This document shows, one piece after another, positions 24,183-33,421 of a stretch of 64,000 bases of DNA. How positions within the stretch are numbered: the stretch's first letter is position 1; the number at the start of each line of letters is the position of its first letter. Position numbers and translations under genes: made by a program. The stretch covers positions 62,001 through 126,000 of the forward strand of contig JAFWGQ010000031.1 in NCBI GenBank assembly GCA_017512365.1, in the 5' to 3' direction. Under the pieces are notes generated by a model that was given only the letters and a program-made list of their open reading frames with translations, did no database searches and had not been told where the DNA came from. Origin of the DNA: Mogibacterium sp. Lineage in GTDB: Bacteria > Bacillota > Clostridia > Peptostreptococcales > Anaerovoracaceae.

Positions 24183-26273
24183 TTACTGCTTTACCTCATA
24201 TATATCCATTTCCGGGTTCTGATAACACAGCCGGTAATCATCATTGCTCAGATCAGCTGTGCTGCTGAACCTCTTTGATACCACGACATAATCGACTCCC
24301 AGTTCTCTCGCGATGCTGCCCCGGTCTTCATTTCCGGGATCATGCATCGCTTCGTTATTCTCAAGCATGTTCCTTCTCCTGCCGAAGCCTCCCGGTCCTA
24401 TGCTGAAGCCGGAACCCTCGATGTACTGATTGCGCCTTGAATATACGGCATACGCGAAGTGCGTGTTGCTCGCTCGCTCGGTAAGCTCGTATTTACGCAG
24501 AGGAATGCTGTAATAGCGGTCTGATGCTATCAGGGAATCCTTCGGAGTGTTGTCCCTCAGCCACAGCAGACCTTCGTATTCCGCGGCGGATACCCCTTTG
24601 TATACATGGGTGTCGATATTGTGCGATTCATAGAAATCCCCGGTCGATGCCAGGGCGTTCGCTATATAAAGACCGTAGGTGCAGGCAAAAAAGAATATAT
24701 TCAGAGCAAATACTCCCCTAACAAGTCTGACGCCGACGGAGCGGTTTTCGCGGAGATCTTCAAAGAACCAGAAGGATACCATCGGAATCAGGGCGCAGGC
24801 CGTAAAGCCGAAATAGACCTGACTGTGTCCGTTGAAATTGAGGAGCATCAGCCCAAGGAAGCCCACCGTACAGAGCGCATAGACGGTGACTCTGCTGAAT
24901 ACGAATTCTTTCCGGCCGGTCAGTACAAGGAACAGCTCGCGGACATATCCTGCGATAAACGGCAGGAAAAACGCAGTGAAAAAGAAGACTGCGAATACAG
25001 CGAAGAGGAGCAGCCAGGAACCGTACTTCGGGAGACCCAGAGCCATAATGTCTTCCTTGGCGAAGAAAATATCGGTGATCTCTCCCATGTTCAGGACCGA
25101 GCCGCCCTTGGTGTTTGAGTGCTGGGCTCCGAGCACATACATGTATATCAGGACAAAGGATATCCCTGACAATACAACGAGAGCAAAGGCTCTCGCATCG
25201 ACCTTCCTTAATATGAGACCCAGAGCCAGAGTTCCGACGGTCCCCGCGACCAGCGCGGCTGCTATCGGGCCCTTGATGCCTGTAAGCAGCATCACAAACA
25301 AGGCCAGCAAAAGCATCTCCCGGGTGTTGAAGCGGTCTTTCCGTGAATCCGAGTCCCTGTCCCATATCTTAAGAAGAGGCAATATGGTCAGAAGGCAGGC
25401 TATGGCGACTCCGACATTGTTTATATTGCTGTAGAGCTGATATAAAAACCATGAATCCGCAAACTGCTTGAGGATAAACAGATTTGAAAGATGCAGAGAC
25501 AGGCAGTAAAGGCCGGCTCTTTCCGGCATCCCGGAGAATTCCTTAAAAAAGCTGTAAAAAGAGACAGTCAGCAGCGGGGTGATCAGATACGGAGTGCCGC
25601 TTAAGATCAGCTCTTCCGAAGGAAGCCCGAACAGCCTGACCGGAATGGACAGGAGCATCTCCGTAAAGAAGTGATACTCTATGCCGAGACCGTTCACCCA
25701 TGGATCTGCCGGAGGATAGCCAAGCGCCAGGGCGTTGACGATCCCGGCATGGTAGGCGAAGTCGATCTTCATAAATGAGAATGCGCTGTTCGCAGGCGAT
25801 ATGTACGTGTACTGAGTCGCGAGCATGGAAAAAACGAAAGTCAGGGCAGCGAACAGATACAGAGATGAAGGAGCGTTCGCAAGGGAACGTCTGCAGTCCT
25901 GCAGGAACGATGCGATGCCGTTCCGGGCTGTCTGAGTGATCCATATCACCGACAGCAGCGGACCCGCTGCATAGAGCAGGATATCGGTACCCATGATGAC
26001 TGATAAGTAATACAACAGGATGTTGAATGCAAATCCCGTGAAAAACGACCTTGACAGCTGAGTGGCTCTTATATCCGACCTTAGACCGAGATTGTCCATT
26101 ATCAGCGTTCCCGGCACCAGTACGTAAAAAATCAGAAAAACAAAATAGACCGCCAGCGTCCGCAGATCCGCCCTGAAATATACAAAGGCGATCAGCGATG
26201 CGATAAGCATGCAGATGACGGAGGCAGTCTTTATGATAATTTGAACTTGCTTTGAATGAATGAAATCACTCAT
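24183..26273 (-). CDS. Large polytopic membrane protein with C-terminal extracellular domain, putative GT-C-type glycosyltransferase (YfhO-like architecture)
   Basis: The 696-residue protein has about 13 hydrophobic segments followed by a soluble C-terminal region of about 130 residues (beginning near YEGLLWLRDNTPKDSLIASDR). That segment type is common after the membrane part of GT-C glycosyltransferases. GT-C enzymes take sugars from polyprenyl phosphate and add them to polymers or proteins outside the cell. Its start overlaps the stop of the upstream small protein gene by one base (TAATG on the - strand). Family membership is inferred from architecture, not from identified catalytic residues. 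Confidence 0.75.
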   Translation of the reverse strand: MSDFIHSKQVQIIIKTASVICMLIASLIAFVYFRADLRTLAVYFVFLIFYVLVPGTLIMDNLGLRSDIRATQLSRSFFTGFAFNILLYYLSVIMGTDILLYAAGPLLSVIWITQTARNGIASFLQDCRRSLANAPSSLYLFAALTFVFSMLATQYTYISPANSAFSFMKIDFAYHAGIVNALALGYPPADPWVNGLGIEYHFFTEMLLSIPVRLFGLPSEELILSGTPYLITPLLTVSFYSFFKEFSGMPERAGLYCLSLHLSNLFILKQFADSWFLYQLYSNINNVGVAIACLLTILPLLKIWDRDSDSRKDRFNTREMLLLALFVMLLTGIKGPIAAALVAGTVGTLALGLILRKVDARAFALVVLSGISFVLIYMYVLGAQHSNTKGGSVLNMGEITDIFFAKEDIMALGLPKYGSWLLLFAVFAVFFFTAFFLPFIAGYVRELFLVLTGRKEFVFSRVTVYALCTVGFLGLMLLNFNGHSQVYFGFTACALIPMVSFWFFEDLRENRSVGVRLVRGVFALNIFFFACTYGLYIANALASTGDFYESHNIDTHVYKGVSAAEYEGLLWLRDNTPKDSLIASDRYYSIPLRKYELTERASNTHFAYAVYSRRNQYIEGSGFSIGPGGFGRRRNMLENNEAMHDPGNEDRGSIARELGVDYVVVSKRFSSTADLSNDDYRLCYQNPEMDIYEVKQ

Positions 26274-26767
26274 TATTTTTTGGTCAGGACGACATTTATA
26301 AACTCACCGGTACCGTCGCGGTCCTCCTGCATGATGAGCTTGCCGTCCGTGGTGAAGGAAAGCTTGACGTTGAAATTTTCGCTGTTCAGCAGCATGGAAT
26401 TTCCCCCATAGGTCCAGGTGCCCGATATATTTTCTTCAGCGACATTTCCTTTCCATTTGCCGTCCTCGCCGATCAGCAGATCAACATTGCCGTACATGTA
26501 TTCCGACTGTCCGGATGTAGCTGTCCATTTGCCGTAGAAGTCTTCCTGCTTTGCATCCCCGAATTTCAGCTCTGCGCCTTCGAGTTCTTCGTCATAAGAG
26601 ACGCGGCTTCCCTGGTCTGAAGAAGACTGCTGCTTGCCGGAGCTGCTGCTGCCGCCGCCGCTGCCGCTGCCCGGTGTGATCGAATCATCCTTGCCCATCA
26701 AAACGAAAAAGCCCACGATCAACGCGGCAACAACCAGTATCACGATTACAGGTTTTATTTTTTCCAT
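26273..26767 (-). CDS. Membrane-anchored small extracytoplasmic protein of unknown function
   Basis: The start is ATG 26767, preceded by GAGGAGGA at ideal spacing; an in-frame ATG at 26788 is upstream of that RBS and is rejected. The 164-residue product has an N-terminal membrane anchor (residues 5-25), a low-complexity Gly/Ser linker (about 28-50) and a compact beta-rich domain of about 110 residues with GKWTATSG and ISGTWTYGG segments, resembling lipocalin-like or DUF-type binding domains. Function unknown. It is co-transcribed with the polytopic protein, overlapping it by one base. Confidence 0.72.
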   Translation of the reverse strand: MEKIKPVIVILVVAALIVGFFVLMGKDDSITPGSGSGGGSSSSGKQQSSSDQGSRVSYDEELEGAELKFGDAKQEDFYGKWTATSGQSEYMYGNVDLLIGEDGKWKGNVAEENISGTWTYGGNSMLLNSENFNVKLSFTTDGKLIMQEDRDGTGEFINVVLTKK

Positions 26768-26834
26768 GATTCCTCCTCTGTCTGACAAGTCTGTAAGTGA
26801 GTCGGATGACCAGTGAAACTATCCAACAAATTGA

Positions 26835-26863
26835 AGTATAATGTATCGGAAGGTATTTGTAAA
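26835..26863 (-). promoter_or_regulatory. Promoter of the 26767-24183 operon
   Basis: On the - strand TTTACA (plus coordinates 26858-26863), a 17-base spacer and TATACT (26835-26840). Expected start of transcription is near 26828, giving a leader of about 60 bases with a strong GAGGAGGA site. Confidence 0.65.
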
Positions 26864-26883
26864 TATATAGCCGATAATATACA
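26857..26883 (+). promoter_or_regulatory. Candidate promoter of rmlB, overlapping the divergent promoter
   Basis: TTGTAA (26857-26862) and TATACA (26878-26883) with a 15-base spacer, which is short. The -35 region overlaps the -35 of the divergent promoter, so the two may compete for RNA polymerase. Confidence 0.35.
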
Positions 26884-26954
26884 ATTACTATGTCTAAGCG
26901 TTTTTCGAAACGGGATCCGCGACGGAAATAATACTGACAGAAAGGTTTGAAATA

Positions 26955-27977
26955 ATGAAAAAGATACTTGTCACCGGAGCTGCCGGCTTCATCGGGAGCA
27001 ATTTCGTATTCCACATGCTCAAAGCCCATCCTGACTACGATATCGTGGGACTCGATGCGCTTACATACGCAGGCAATCTCGAGACGCTCGCGCCTGTCAT
27101 GGATGAGCCTCATTTCAGATTCGTAAAGGCGGACATCACTGATGCTGCGGCCATGGACAAGCTGTTTGCAGAGGAGAAGTTCGACGTGGTCGTCAACTTC
27201 GCCGCGGAGTCCCATGTGGACAGATCGATCGAGGATCCGGGAGTATTCCTCAGGACCAACATCCTCGGCACCCAGGTGCTGATGGGCGCCTCCATCAAAT
27301 ACGGAGTAAAGAGGTTCCATCAGGTAGGCACTGACGAAGTGTACGGAGACCTGCCTCTCGACAGGCCTGACCTCTTCTTTGTAGAAACCATGCCGCTGAC
27401 GGCTTCGAGCCCTTACTCGGCGTCCAAGGCATCGGCCGACCTTCTTGTGATGGCGTATCACAGGACCTACGGACTGCCTGTGACGATCAGCAGATGCTCG
27501 AACAACTACGGGCCTTACCAGTTCCCTGAAAAGCTTATCCCGCTGATGATCGCGAACGCCAGAGCGGACAAGCCGCTGCCGGTATACGGCGAGGGGCTGA
27601 ACGTCAGGGACTGGCTCTATGTGGAGGATCACTGCAGGGCGATCGACCTCATTCTCGAGGGCGGCAGGGTCGGCGAGGTATACAACATCGGCGGCCACAA
27701 CGAGAAGGCCAATATTGAGGTCGTAAAGATCATACTCGACCAGCTCGGCAAGCCTGAGAGCCTCATCACGTACGTGACTGACCGCAAGGGCCACGACCAG
27801 AGATATGCGATCGATCCTACCAAGATCCACGACGAGCTCGGATGGCTGCCTGAGACGAAGTTCGAGGACGGCATAAAGAAGACCATACAGTGGTATCTCG
27901 ACAACGAGGCATGGTGGAAGAACATCATAAGCGGCGAGTATCAGCAGTATTACGAGAAGATGTACGGAAACCGGTAA
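26955..27977 (+). CDS. rmlB: dTDP-glucose 4,6-dehydratase
   Basis: A 340-residue extended SDR with NAD-binding GAAGFIGSN at residues 7-15, the dehydratase-specific TDEVYGDL near residue 121-128 (Asp and Glu of the catalytic set), YSASKAS with Tyr and Lys near residue 155-159, and [18 protein letters not shown] near 180. Length and motifs match RmlB/RffG. It turns dTDP-glucose into dTDP-4-keto-6-deoxyglucose. No rmlA, rmlC or rmlD is in the window, and the next gene is an rffA-type aminotransferase, so the product is more likely a 4-amino sugar than rhamnose. Confidence 0.95.
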   Translation: MKKILVTGAAGFIGSNFVFHMLKAHPDYDIVGLDALTYAGNLETLAPVMDEPHFRFVKADITDAAAMDKLFAEEKFDVVVNFAAESHVDRSIEDPGVFLRTNILGTQVLMGASIKYGVKRFHQVGTDEVYGDLPLDRPDLFFVETMPLTASSPYSASKASADLLVMAYHRTYGLPVTISRCSNNYGPYQFPEKLIPLMIANARADKPLPVYGEGLNVRDWLYVEDHCRAIDLILEGGRVGEVYNIGGHNEKANIEVVKIILDQLGKPESLITYVTDRKGHDQRYAIDPTKIHDELGWLPETKFEDGIKKTIQWYLDNEAWWKNIISGEYQQYYEKMYGNR

Positions 27978-27982
27978 GATCC

Positions 27983-28016
27983 GTACATGAGCGGCGCCGG
28001 CATTCGCGCCGCTGTA
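27983..28016 (+). other. Intergenic hairpin between rmlB and rffA
   Basis: AGCGGCG (27990-27996) pairs with CGCCGCT (28007-28013), flanked by GTAC repeats, in the 68-base gap between the two genes. No T tract follows, so it is not a clear terminator; it could be an RNA processing or stability element within an operon. Confidence 0.45.
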
Positions 28017-28045
28017 CATTCAAAAAACTGAAAGGGTAGCAGAAG

Positions 28046-29179
28046 ATGAAGATCAGTTTCAATGTCCCTCCGTATGTCGGCAAGGAACAGGACTACATAC
28101 TGGAATCCATAAAGTCGCATAAGATCTGCGGCGACGGTGAATTCACGAAGAATTGCAACAAGTGGATCGAGGACAGGACCGGCGCTGCAAAGGCCCTTCT
28201 GACCACGGCCTGCTCGACCGCCCTTGACATGGCGGCTATACTGAGTGAAGTCGGTCCGGGAGACGAGGTCATACTGCCTTCGTTCACGTTCGTGTCGACG
28301 GCGAACGCCTTCGTGCTCAGAGGCGCGACTTTAGTGTTCGTCGACATAAGGCCGGATACACAGAACATCGACGAAAAGCTGATTGAGGACGCGGTCACGG
28401 ACAGGACGAAGGTCATAGTTCCCGTCCACTACGCGGGCGTGGGCTGCGAGATGGATACCATCATGGACATCGCGAAGCGCCATGATCTGCTCGTGGTCGA
28501 GGACGCCGCACAGGGCGTCATGTCGACGTATAAGGGCAGAGCTCTCGGCAGCATGGGCGACTACGGATGCTACAGCTTCCACGAGACCAAGAACTACAGC
28601 ATGGGCGAGGGCGGAGCGCTTCTCATCAGGGACGAGGCAAAGGTCGACCGGGCTGAGATCATCAGGGAAAAGGGCACCGACAGGAGCAGGTTCCTCAAGG
28701 GCGTCGTCGACAAGTACACATGGGTGGACATGGGATCGTCCTATCTCCCGAGCGAGATGAACGCGGCTTATCTCTGGGCGCAGCTTGAGATGGCTGAAGA
28801 GATAAACGAGGACAGGCTCGCGAGCTGGAACGCATATTACGAGCAGCTCAGACCTCTGGCGGACGAGGGGCTCATAGAGCTTCCTGTCATACCGGCTGAG
28901 TGCGCTCACAACGCCCACATGTTCTACATAAAGACAAGGGACATCGAAGAGAGGAGCGCTCTGGCGGCTCACCTCAAGGAGAACGGCATACTCGCAGTGT
29001 TCCACTACGTGCCGCTCCACAGCGCGCCTGCGGGCTCGAGATTCGGAAGGTTCCACGGAGAGGACAGGTATACGACGAATACGTTCGAGCGCCTGCTGAG
29101 GCTCCCGATGTACTATGATCTGGGTCTCGATAATGTCGAAAAGATCTGCGACAGGATAAAGGAATTCTACGGAAAGTAA
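28046..29179 (+). CDS. rffA: dTDP-4-amino-4,6-dideoxygalactose transaminase (RffA/WecE)
   Basis: The 377-residue protein matches Escherichia coli RffA/WecE strongly along its length: KICGDGEFT near residue 26, LPSFTFVSTANAFVLRGA near 77, VPVHYAGVGCEMDTIM near 125, EDAAQGVMSTYKGRALG near 152 (PLP-binding Asp153) and FHETKNYSMGEGGAL with PLP lysine Lys182. RffA transaminates dTDP-4-keto-6-deoxyglucose to dTDP-4-amino-4,6-dideoxygalactose, directly downstream of RmlB. An AGGGTAGCAG site precedes the ATG. The amino sugar could be the substrate for an N-modifying enzyme such as one of the ATP-grasp ligases, but that link is speculative. Confidence 0.93.
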   Translation: MKISFNVPPYVGKEQDYILESIKSHKICGDGEFTKNCNKWIEDRTGAAKALLTTACSTALDMAAILSEVGPGDEVILPSFTFVSTANAFVLRGATLVFVDIRPDTQNIDEKLIEDAVTDRTKVIVPVHYAGVGCEMDTIMDIAKRHDLLVVEDAAQGVMSTYKGRALGSMGDYGCYSFHETKNYSMGEGGALLIRDEAKVDRAEIIREKGTDRSRFLKGVVDKYTWVDMGSSYLPSEMNAAYLWAQLEMAEEINEDRLASWNAYYEQLRPLADEGLIELPVIPAECAHNAHMFYIKTRDIEERSALAAHLKENGILAVFHYVPLHSAPAGSRFGRFHGEDRYTTNTFERLLRLPMYYDLGLDNVEKICDRIKEFYGK

Positions 29180-29184
29180 ACTGA

Positions 29185-30786
29185 ATGGCAGTAAAACCAC
29201 TTATAGCGGTCATCGATCTCAAAGTATCTGAAGAACCCGGCTTCGTCACAGCCGGGGGCCGTTGTGTTATAAAACTTGTCGGCAGCAGAGAAAAAGTCGA
29301 TACCGATAAATTCCGCATCGATTTCCCGCTGAGGGAGAACGCCGCTGAGATAAGCTTCGGCTCGAGGTACGGAACTCCGCTTCCGGGAGGGATATGCCTC
29401 AACAGCTTCAGGCTCAGGATCAGCATGGATGACGCAAAGGAATTCGACATCCAGAACAAGGTGATCCCGGTATACGGAAACAGCGACGGCGGCAGATTCC
29501 TCTACGACCTGCGCGACCTCAAACGGGGGCGCAACAGGCACAGCAGGATAATAATCAGGGACGGGATGTCGATGTACTTCAGACAGACCGTCTACAATAC
29601 GCTCACCTTCACTGTCAGGGAATCCAACATCTACGACACGGAGGAGGGCGACAGGAGGCTCGAGGAAGCCCGCAAAAGAGCGAAGGCCCTGAAGGGCAGG
29701 GACATCATACTGATGTATGAGAAGAACTGCTCGAGATATGAGGAGAGCGCTTCGCATCTGTACGAAAAGCTCATGGACGCGGGATATGACAACGTCTATT
29801 TTATCGTGGACACGGGCATACCGGCGGTTCAGGACCTGGATGAGAAGTACAGGAGGAACCTGATCGAAAAGGACAGCGACAGGCATCTCGAATACTTCTT
29901 TGCCTGCGACAAGTTCATCTCGTCAGAGACCATAGATCACGCTCTCCAGCTCAGGATAGCGAACACGCATGTGCGCAACAAGCTGACCGGCAGGGGACTG
30001 AGCTATGTCTTCCTCCAGCACGGGGTCATGTACATGGTGTCGCTCAACTCGAAGCTGAGGACGGGATTCAAGAAGAACGACAACTATAAACTGTACAGGA
30101 CGGTGGTATCGTCCGAGGCGGAGGCCCGGCATTTCATCGACATGGCGGGAATGCTGCCCGAGGACCTCTACATAACGGGCCTGGCGAGCTTCGACACCTC
30201 CTACAGGCACGATGACGCAGATAAGATAATTATCATGCCGACATGGAGGCGCTGGGAGACCAATCAGGCGAGAGACGATGTCGAGCAGACAGGATACTTC
30301 AGGATGCTCGGACGCATGTACGACGCCGTGCCGGATCATCTGAAGGACAAGGTGGTGATACTGCCGCATCCTCTCATAGCCGAAAAGTTCAGAGGGGAGC
30401 ACGCCTTCGGGGATCACTTCATGATGGCGGACAGCTACGATAAGGTGTTCAGGGACTGCGCTCTTCTGATCACGGACTACTCGTCGATAGCCTATGACGC
30501 CTTCTACAGAGGCGCCAATGTGGTCTTCGACTGGATGGACCTCGACGAGTGCATGGAGCATTACGGAGAGGACACGCATCTCATGCTCAACGACGAAAAC
30601 GTATTCGGCAGGGCGTGCAGGAGCGAAGACGAGCTGAAGAAGGCCGTGAAGGAAAGTTACGGAAAGCCTCAGAGAGAAGAGGATATCGAAAGGTACAGAC
30701 ATATAGTCGAGTTCCATGACGGAAAGAACTCGGAACGCATAATGAAGAAGCTCATTGAAGACGGCATCATAGAAAGCAAAGCCTGA
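29185..30786 (+). CDS. CDP-glycerol/ribitol glycerophosphotransferase with N-terminal beta domain
   Basis: The 533-residue protein has an extra N-terminal region of about 150 residues with beta-sandwich character, then a TagB/TagF-type domain: VFLQHGVMYMVSLNS near residue 275, IMPTWRRWETNQ near 350, VILPHPLI near 392 and LLITDYSSIAYDAFYRGANVV split around residue 430. It probably builds the alditol-phosphate chain. It starts 5 bases after the rffA stop and is followed 4 bases later by the initiating transferase gene, so it is part of the same operon. Confidence 0.88.
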   Translation: MAVKPLIAVIDLKVSEEPGFVTAGGRCVIKLVGSREKVDTDKFRIDFPLRENAAEISFGSRYGTPLPGGICLNSFRLRISMDDAKEFDIQNKVIPVYGNSDGGRFLYDLRDLKRGRNRHSRIIIRDGMSMYFRQTVYNTLTFTVRESNIYDTEEGDRRLEEARKRAKALKGRDIILMYEKNCSRYEESASHLYEKLMDAGYDNVYFIVDTGIPAVQDLDEKYRRNLIEKDSDRHLEYFFACDKFISSETIDHALQLRIANTHVRNKLTGRGLSYVFLQHGVMYMVSLNSKLRTGFKKNDNYKLYRTVVSSEAEARHFIDMAGMLPEDLYITGLASFDTSYRHDDADKIIIMPTWRRWETNQARDDVEQTGYFRMLGRMYDAVPDHLKDKVVILPHPLIAEKFRGEHAFGDHFMMADSYDKVFRDCALLITDYSSIAYDAFYRGANVVFDWMDLDECMEHYGEDTHLMLNDENVFGRACRSEDELKKAVKESYGKPQREEDIERYRHIVEFHDGKNSERIMKKLIEDGIIESKA

Positions 30787-30790
30787 GGGA

Positions 30791-32041
30791 ATGATAGAAA
30801 GCAATTATTATCTGAGCAGAATATGTGAAGCCCTGCTGATAAGCATTGCGGTCGCGGCTCTGGCCACGCCCCTGTCGATCAGGCTGGCGCACAGACTGGG
30901 AGTTATAGACAGGCCCAAGGACGGGAGACGCATGCACAGAAAGCCCATCCCGCGCTTTGGCGGCATGGCTATCTTCCTCGGGTCGATGGTGGCGATGACC
31001 ATACCTGCCGGCATGAACGGTCAGATCAAGACCGCCATGTTCGGAGGTCTGCTTATGTATGCTCTCGGCGTTGCCGATGATATACTCGACATCAGGCCGG
31101 TGGTCAAGTTCGCAGGGCAATTCGCGATAGCCACTGTCGTCTATGCTCTCGGCATAAGGATCACTTTCCTGAGTAATTTTTTCGGCAATGCGGTGATCAC
31201 GGATGAATACGCCAACGTCATACTTTCGGGAGGACTGGCTTATCTGATCACGGTGTTCTGGATAGTCGGCATCACCAATGCAGTGAACCTCATGGACGGG
31301 CTGGACGGCCTCGCAGCGGGCTCGGTGGCCATAATGTGCATGTCTCTGGCGTACATAGCCTACATACACGGCACAAGGCTCGGATCGATGCCTGTATGCA
31401 TAGCCCTCGTGGCCGTGGCCGGAGGATGCATCGGTTTCCTGCCGTATAATTTCTCTCCGGCAAAGACCTTCATGGGTGACGGCGGGGCGCTGTATCTCGG
31501 CTACATGATAGCGGTACTGTCGGTCATATCGCCTCTCAAACAGGCAACGGTGGTCGGAGCCCTCATACCTATGCTGACTCTTGCGGTCCCTATCTTCGAT
31601 ACGGTGTTCGCGATGCTGAGGAGGATCCTGAACCATGAATCCATAATGCACGCCGACAGAGGCCACCTGCATCATCATCTGATGGCAGCAGGCTTCGGGC
31701 AGAGGCGCTCGGTGCTGATAATGTACGGCATAGTCGGCATCATGGGCATAGTAGCCGTACTGATCAGCAGAGAGCTGTATAAGGATGCGTTTGCGCTCTT
31801 CCTTATTGCCCTGCTGTATCTGAGCATCATAATCGTGCCTAAGAGACCGAAAAAGAACCTGAGAACGATCATCACACAGGACGCGGTCGAGGCTCAGAAG
31901 GAAAACTTCGTGGACTACCTGAACTACGAGAGGGAGAGAAGAAAGCAGCTGAAGGAGACGGGGCACGCGGAGGATCCGTCGCTGTTCATAAACGCCGATC
32001 CCGAGGAAGGCGGATCGACGCACAGAAAAAAAGACAAATAG
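30791..32041 (+). CDS. tagO: Undecaprenyl-phosphate N-acetylhexosamine-1-phosphate transferase (TagO/WecA family)
   Basis: The 416-residue protein has about 11 membrane helices and the MraY/WecA family cytoplasmic motifs: DRPKDGRRMHRKPIPRFGG near residue 38-56, NLMDGLDGLAAG near 165, FMGDGGALYLGYM near 228, and the C-terminal loop DRGHLHHHLMAAG near 290. These enzymes start wall polymer synthesis by moving HexNAc-1-phosphate from a UDP donor to undecaprenyl phosphate. A hydrophilic C-terminal tail of about 70 residues is an addition. It sits directly between a polymerase-like transferase and an LCP gene. The sugar (GlcNAc or GalNAc) cannot be read from the sequence. Confidence 0.92.
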   Translation: MIESNYYLSRICEALLISIAVAALATPLSIRLAHRLGVIDRPKDGRRMHRKPIPRFGGMAIFLGSMVAMTIPAGMNGQIKTAMFGGLLMYALGVADDILDIRPVVKFAGQFAIATVVYALGIRITFLSNFFGNAVITDEYANVILSGGLAYLITVFWIVGITNAVNLMDGLDGLAAGSVAIMCMSLAYIAYIHGTRLGSMPVCIALVAVAGGCIGFLPYNFSPAKTFMGDGGALYLGYMIAVLSVISPLKQATVVGALIPMLTLAVPIFDTVFAMLRRILNHESIMHADRGHLHHHLMAAGFGQRRSVLIMYGIVGIMGIVAVLISRELYKDAFALFLIALLYLSIIIVPKRPKKNLRTIITQDAVEAQKENFVDYLNYERERRKQLKETGHAEDPSLFINADPEEGGSTHRKKDK

Positions 32042-33421
32042 ATGACTCTGAAGGAAGAAATAAAGGACATATACGATAACAGGCCGACTCCGGAAGAAAG
32101 AAAGAAGGAGAAGCTGGAGGCAGGGCAGAGCAGTGCGTATAAAAGAGGCAGACGCGGCCTGACCGCGGAGGATCCGCTCAGGCCTGCAGCAAGAAGAGCG
32201 TACATGATACTGACTCTGCTGCTCGCACTGGCCGCAGCCGCCTTTTTTGTGATGCTCATTGTAATAAACCCTCTGCCGGCCGACCTGACCATAGTTGTCT
32301 CGATCCTCATACTGGGCCTGCTGACGGCTTCGGCGCTTCTTTTCAGGAAGCGCAGAAAGTGGAAACGCATCGCAGGCTTTGTCCCTGCGCTGACGCTTGT
32401 GCTGATCGTGGCGCTCGGCATGAATTTCATGGTAAATACCTACGCGATGCTCAACAGGATAGTCGACAGCGGGGTATCCGCCACAGGACCTGCGGCGAAG
32501 ACCGTAGATGTGGTCAATGAGCCGTTCAACATATACATCACGGGTATAGATCAGTGGGCGTACGAAAAGGGCATGGACCTTGAGAGAAGCGACGTCAACA
32601 TGATCATAACGGTCAATCCGGTGACAAAGAAGGTGTTGATCACATCGATCCCGCGCGACACTTATGTCGAGCTGTATACCGCAAGGCAGATGGACAAGCT
32701 GACTCATACCGGGGTGTACGGAGTTGACGAGACTCTCAATACGGTCGAGAAGTGGCTCGGTGTGAAGCTGAACTACTACGTTAAGATGAACTTTACCGGA
32801 GCCAGGGACATAATCAATGCAATGGACGGCATCGAGGTCTATTCGCCTGTGGCGTTCGAAAGCAGCCTGGCGGGATATGAATACCAGAAAGGCTGGAACT
32901 TCATGTACGGGAAGAAAGCCCTGTATTTCGCGCGAGAGAGGCATGCATTTGAAGGCATGGATTCCGTCAGGGTCGAGAACCAGCAGAGAGTGGTCGAGGC
33001 CATCATCAAAAAAATGACATCCTCCAGAGTGCTGCTGACGAAATACGGCGACATCATGGATGCTGCCGGAGAGCAGATGTCCACAAATATCTCTACTGAT
33101 GAGATGACTGCGCTCGCGAAGATGCAGATCTCGGAGCTCGCCTCATGGGATGTCGAGATGCAGAAGATAGAGGGCAAATATGACCAGGACTACGTGGCTT
33201 CGCTGACGCAGTCCAGAAAATTCGACGTATACAGGCCGGATCCGGCATCCGTACGCAGCTGCGTGGACAACATCGATTCGGTGATGAACCCGTCCCTCAG
33301 TGAACTCAGTGAGGCGAGGAAGAATGCCAGTAAAAGCTTCTTCGTCAATGCGGTGAAGAGGCTCGCCGGCGGAGGCAGCGGAGAGGAAGAACCGGAAAAC
33401 GGCGGACAGGAAGGAGAATAA
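32042..33421 (+). CDS. LytR-CpsA-Psr (LCP) family polymer-to-wall attachment protein
   Basis: The 459-residue protein has a charged N-terminal tail, three hydrophobic segments (about 55-80, 82-102 and 112-132) and an LCP domain: NIYITGIDQWAYEKGMDLE near residue 160, RSDVNMIITVNP near 182 and the Arg-rich active-site segment SIPRDTYVEL near 203, then LNYYVKMNF. LCP enzymes move teichoic acids or capsule from the undecaprenyl carrier to peptidoglycan. The start follows the TagO stop immediately. The C-terminus carries about 40 extra residues ending in a Glu/Gly-rich tail. Confidence 0.93.
   Translation: MTLKEEIKDIYDNRPTPEERKKEKLEAGQSSAYKRGRRGLTAEDPLRPAARRAYMILTLLLALAAAAFFVMLIVINPLPADLTIVVSILILGLLTASALLFRKRRKWKRIAGFVPALTLVLIVALGMNFMVNTYAMLNRIVDSGVSATGPAAKTVDVVNEPFNIYITGIDQWAYEKGMDLERSDVNMIITVNPVTKKVLITSIPRDTYVELYTARQMDKLTHTGVYGVDETLNTVEKWLGVKLNYYVKMNFTGARDIINAMDGIEVYSPVAFESSLAGYEYQKGWNFMYGKKALYFARERHAFEGMDSVRVENQQRVVEAIIKKMTSSRVLLTKYGDIMDAAGEQMSTNISTDEMTALAKMQISELASWDVEMQKIEGKYDQDYVASLTQSRKFDVYRPDPASVRSCVDNIDSVMNPSLSELSEARKNASKSFFVNAVKRLAGGGSGEEEPENGGQEGE

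Noticed and set aside
30767-32944. Long - strand open frame of 725 codons opposite tagO and the LCP gene
   Set aside because: It is His/Arg/Tyr-rich and antisense to well-supported genes; no motif or RBS supports it.
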